Origin: Flavobacteriaceae bacterium
GTDB lineage: Bacteria; Bacteroidota; Bacteroidia; Flavobacteriales; Flavobacteriaceae
Reading direction: 5' to 3'
Length of the DNA stretch: 10,028 nt
NCBI GenBank assembly: GCA_030590765.1
Contig: JAUVCP010000048.1
Span: forward strand, 1 to 10,028
Shown here: piece by piece, positions 8,586-10,028 of the stretch
How the letters are laid out: each line of letters opens with the position of its first letter
How positions within the stretch are numbered: position 1 is the stretch's first letter
Notes under the pieces: generated by a model
Told to the model about the DNA's origin: nothing
Databases searched by the model: none
What the model saw: only the letters and a program-made list of their open reading frames with translations
Translations under genes and position numbers: made by a program

Positions 8586-9839
8586 TCAAATTTTATAAAC
8601 CCATAATTCTGGATTTTGTCTTTGCACTTCTTTAAAAAGAACAAATGCTAAAATAGTTTTACCGGTAGTTCTATCGGTATGTATTTTACCCAATTCCTGC
8701 TTGGTAGAAACCATATCTCCTTTTTTTACAGTTACATTATCCAGATTTTTATATACTGAGATATAGTTACCATGTTGTACTAAAACTGCTTTCTTTTTAC
8801 CAGGTAATACCTGAATTGCCAAAACTTTTCCATTAAAAACAACTCGTGCATTAGCTCCTTTTTCTGTTGCATAAAACACACCGTTACTTTCAATTGTAAT
8901 ACCTTTAAGTGTTGGATGCGGTTGCTTTCCAAAGTGCCTCACAACAACCCCTCTTTTAACCGGTGAAGGTAATCTTCCCTTATTTGAAAGAAAATCTTTT
9001 TCTAATTCTCTTGCTTCGGGTGTTAATGCAAAACCTGAACTTTTAAGATTTTTCTTATTATTTTTCTTTTTAGATCTGGCAATGGCATCTCTAATTAATT
9101 TTTCAATTTTTTTATCAATTGCTTTTTCTGCCTGTTGTTTTTTCCTTATTTGAGCAGTATATTTTTTCTCTTTCTTTTTTACCGATTTCACCAAACTTTC
9201 ACGTGAAATCATTTCTTTGTGAATACTGTCTTTTTCTTTGGTATTGGCTAATAAAAGAGCTTCTTTTTCCGACTTAGTTTCTTTTAAATAATCATTTAAA
9301 TTTTGAAGCTTAACCGTTTCAATTTTGATCTCTTCTCCTTGTTTTTCCCGGTAATCATTGTATTGTTTTATATACTGCATCCGCTTATAGGCCTGCAAAA
9401 AATCTTTTGAAGAAAGTAAAAACATCAATCTGCTCTGTTTTGTTCTACTTTTATAGGACTGAACCACCATATTGGCATAATCTTTTTTCAAAAGCTCTAA
9501 ACGGTCTTGTAAAACATCAACCTCTTGTTCATTTTCTTTGATCTCTTTAGATAATTGTTTGGTTTCTTGATTTATCGTTTCAATCAATTGTGTTCTAACC
9601 TTAATTCGTTTATTAAGATCCGAAAGATCCGAAAGTAAATTCTTTTCTTTTTCTTTAGATCTAAACAATAATGAGTTGATTTGCTTGATCTCTTTTTGAA
9701 GTTTAATTCTTTGTTTTTCAAGATCTTGCCTGCTTTGTGCAGCTCCTAAAACAGAAAACAACATAAAAACAATCACAATAAAAAAATTGTTCAATAAAGA
9801 ACTTTTATTTATCCATCTTTTATGTTTCTCAAATATCAT
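8586..9839 (-). CDS. EnvC-like murein hydrolase activator: coiled coil plus degenerate LytM (M23-type) domain
   Basis: EnvC-type proteins act in the periplasm at the septum, where a coiled coil receives the FtsEX signal and a catalytically dead LytM domain switches on cell-wall amidases. The signal peptide's hydrophobic core is at about residues 18-32, with likely cleavage near AAQ-S (34-36). A long charged heptad-like coiled coil covers about 36-255, then a Lys/Asn-rich linker (about 256-268). The LytM domain is about 290-417, with RHFGKQPHPTLKGITI at 301-316. Active M23 enzymes have Asp after the G-I of this motif and a C-terminal HxH; here these are T315 and A398-F-V400. H308 and H356 remain, but a zinc site cannot be complete. 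The length of 417 matches E. coli EnvC (419). The ATG overlaps the upstream stop (ATGA), which supports this start. No ftsE, ftsX or amidase gene is in the window. Confidence 0.88.
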   Translation of the reverse strand: MIFEKHKRWINKSSLLNNFFIVIVFMLFSVLGAAQSRQDLEKQRIKLQKEIKQINSLLFRSKEKEKNLLSDLSDLNKRIKVRTQLIETINQETKQLSKEIKENEQEVDVLQDRLELLKKDYANMVVQSYKSRTKQSRLMFLLSSKDFLQAYKRMQYIKQYNDYREKQGEEIKIETVKLQNLNDYLKETKSEKEALLLANTKEKDSIHKEMISRESLVKSVKKKEKKYTAQIRKKQQAEKAIDKKIEKLIRDAIARSKKKNNKKNLKSSGFALTPEARELEKDFLSNKGRLPSPVKRGVVVRHFGKQPHPTLKGITIESNGVFYATEKGANARVVFNGKVLAIQVLPGKKKAVLVQHGNYISVYKNLDNVTVKKGDMVSTKQELGKIHTDRTTGKTILAFVLFKEVQRQNPELWVYKI

Positions 9840-10028
9840 TTAATCCTGATCAATTTATATCCGTTTGGTATTTTAAATGGAAATCTTAACGGTGTATCAA
9901 ATAAAACACTTCTATAACTTACATTAATACTTGTTCTTCTCTTTTTATCAACAGCTTTAATAACAAATCCTTTGGGGAACAAAGATTCATCTATTTTATT
10001 AAAATCTTTATATAATACTGTTAAATTT
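9836..10028 (-). CDS. C-terminal 63 codons of a probable DUF4292-family lipoprotein (5' end outside window)
   Basis: The frame is open from the window edge to a TGA at 9836-9838 that overlaps the ATG of the EnvC-like gene by four bases (ATGA), so the two are almost certainly co-transcribed and translationally coupled. The visible end alternates hydrophobic and polar residues as in beta strands (INVSYRSVLFDT) and finishes with LRFPFKIPNGYKLIRIK. A terminal FPF-IP-GY pattern and a place directly upstream of envC are what I recall for DUF4292 proteins of Flavobacteriia, exported lipoproteins of unknown function. That assignment rests on recalled pattern and context; the lipoprotein signal itself is out of view. 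Confidence 0.6.
   Translation of the reverse strand, partial: NLTVLYKDFNKIDESLFPKGFVIKAVDKKRRTSINVSYRSVLFDTPLRFPFKIPNGYKLIRIK

Noticed and set aside
8586..8594. Second promoter-like match (TAAAATTTG) near the end of the EnvC-like gene
   Set aside because: The spacing within the -7 element is off by one base, and such strings are expected by chance at this AT content.

Overview
This AT-rich window looks like a chromosomal segment from a member of Bacteroidota, most likely Flavobacteriia. The reasons are the lysine-rich, AT-rich coding sequence, the absence of clear Shine-Dalgarno sites ahead of the starts, and gene families typical of that group. These include a Bacteroidota-style lipoprotein alpha-2-macroglobulin and a DUF4292-like gene fused by overlap to an EnvC-like gene. 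All five genes lie on the minus strand, so transcription runs from high to low coordinates. I see no RNA gene, insertion sequence, CRISPR array, phage gene or toxin-antitoxin pair. No intergenic gap exceeds 117 bases.

In transcription order, the window opens with the last 63 codons of a probable DUF4292 lipoprotein (9836-10028). Its stop overlaps the start of a 417-residue EnvC-type murein hydrolase activator (8586-9839), which has a long coiled coil and a LytM domain lacking metal ligands. A 117-base gap (8469-8585) with a weak Bacteroidota-type -7 element follows. Next is a 1859-residue lipoprotein of the bacterial alpha-2-macroglobulin family (2889-8468) with an intact CVEQ thioester motif. 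A 72-base gap (2817-2888) holding a small degenerate tandem repeat separates it from pbpC, encoding a full-length 771-residue penicillin-binding protein 1C (501-2816). Two bases after pbpC comes the start of a fructosamine/ketosamine kinase-family gene, cut by the window edge after 166 codons.

The shared theme is envelope maintenance. EnvC would license peptidoglycan cleavage at division. The macroglobulin and PBP1C form the well-known pair thought to trap invading proteases and repair the peptidoglycan damage that lets them in. The kinase belongs to a family that repairs glycated proteins in the cytoplasm, and its tight coupling to pbpC is the least expected part of the layout. Nothing here is clearly a new system. 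The most interesting points are the kinase coupling, the cysteine-bracketed acidic tyrosine-rich loop in the macroglobulin, and the degenerate LytM site.
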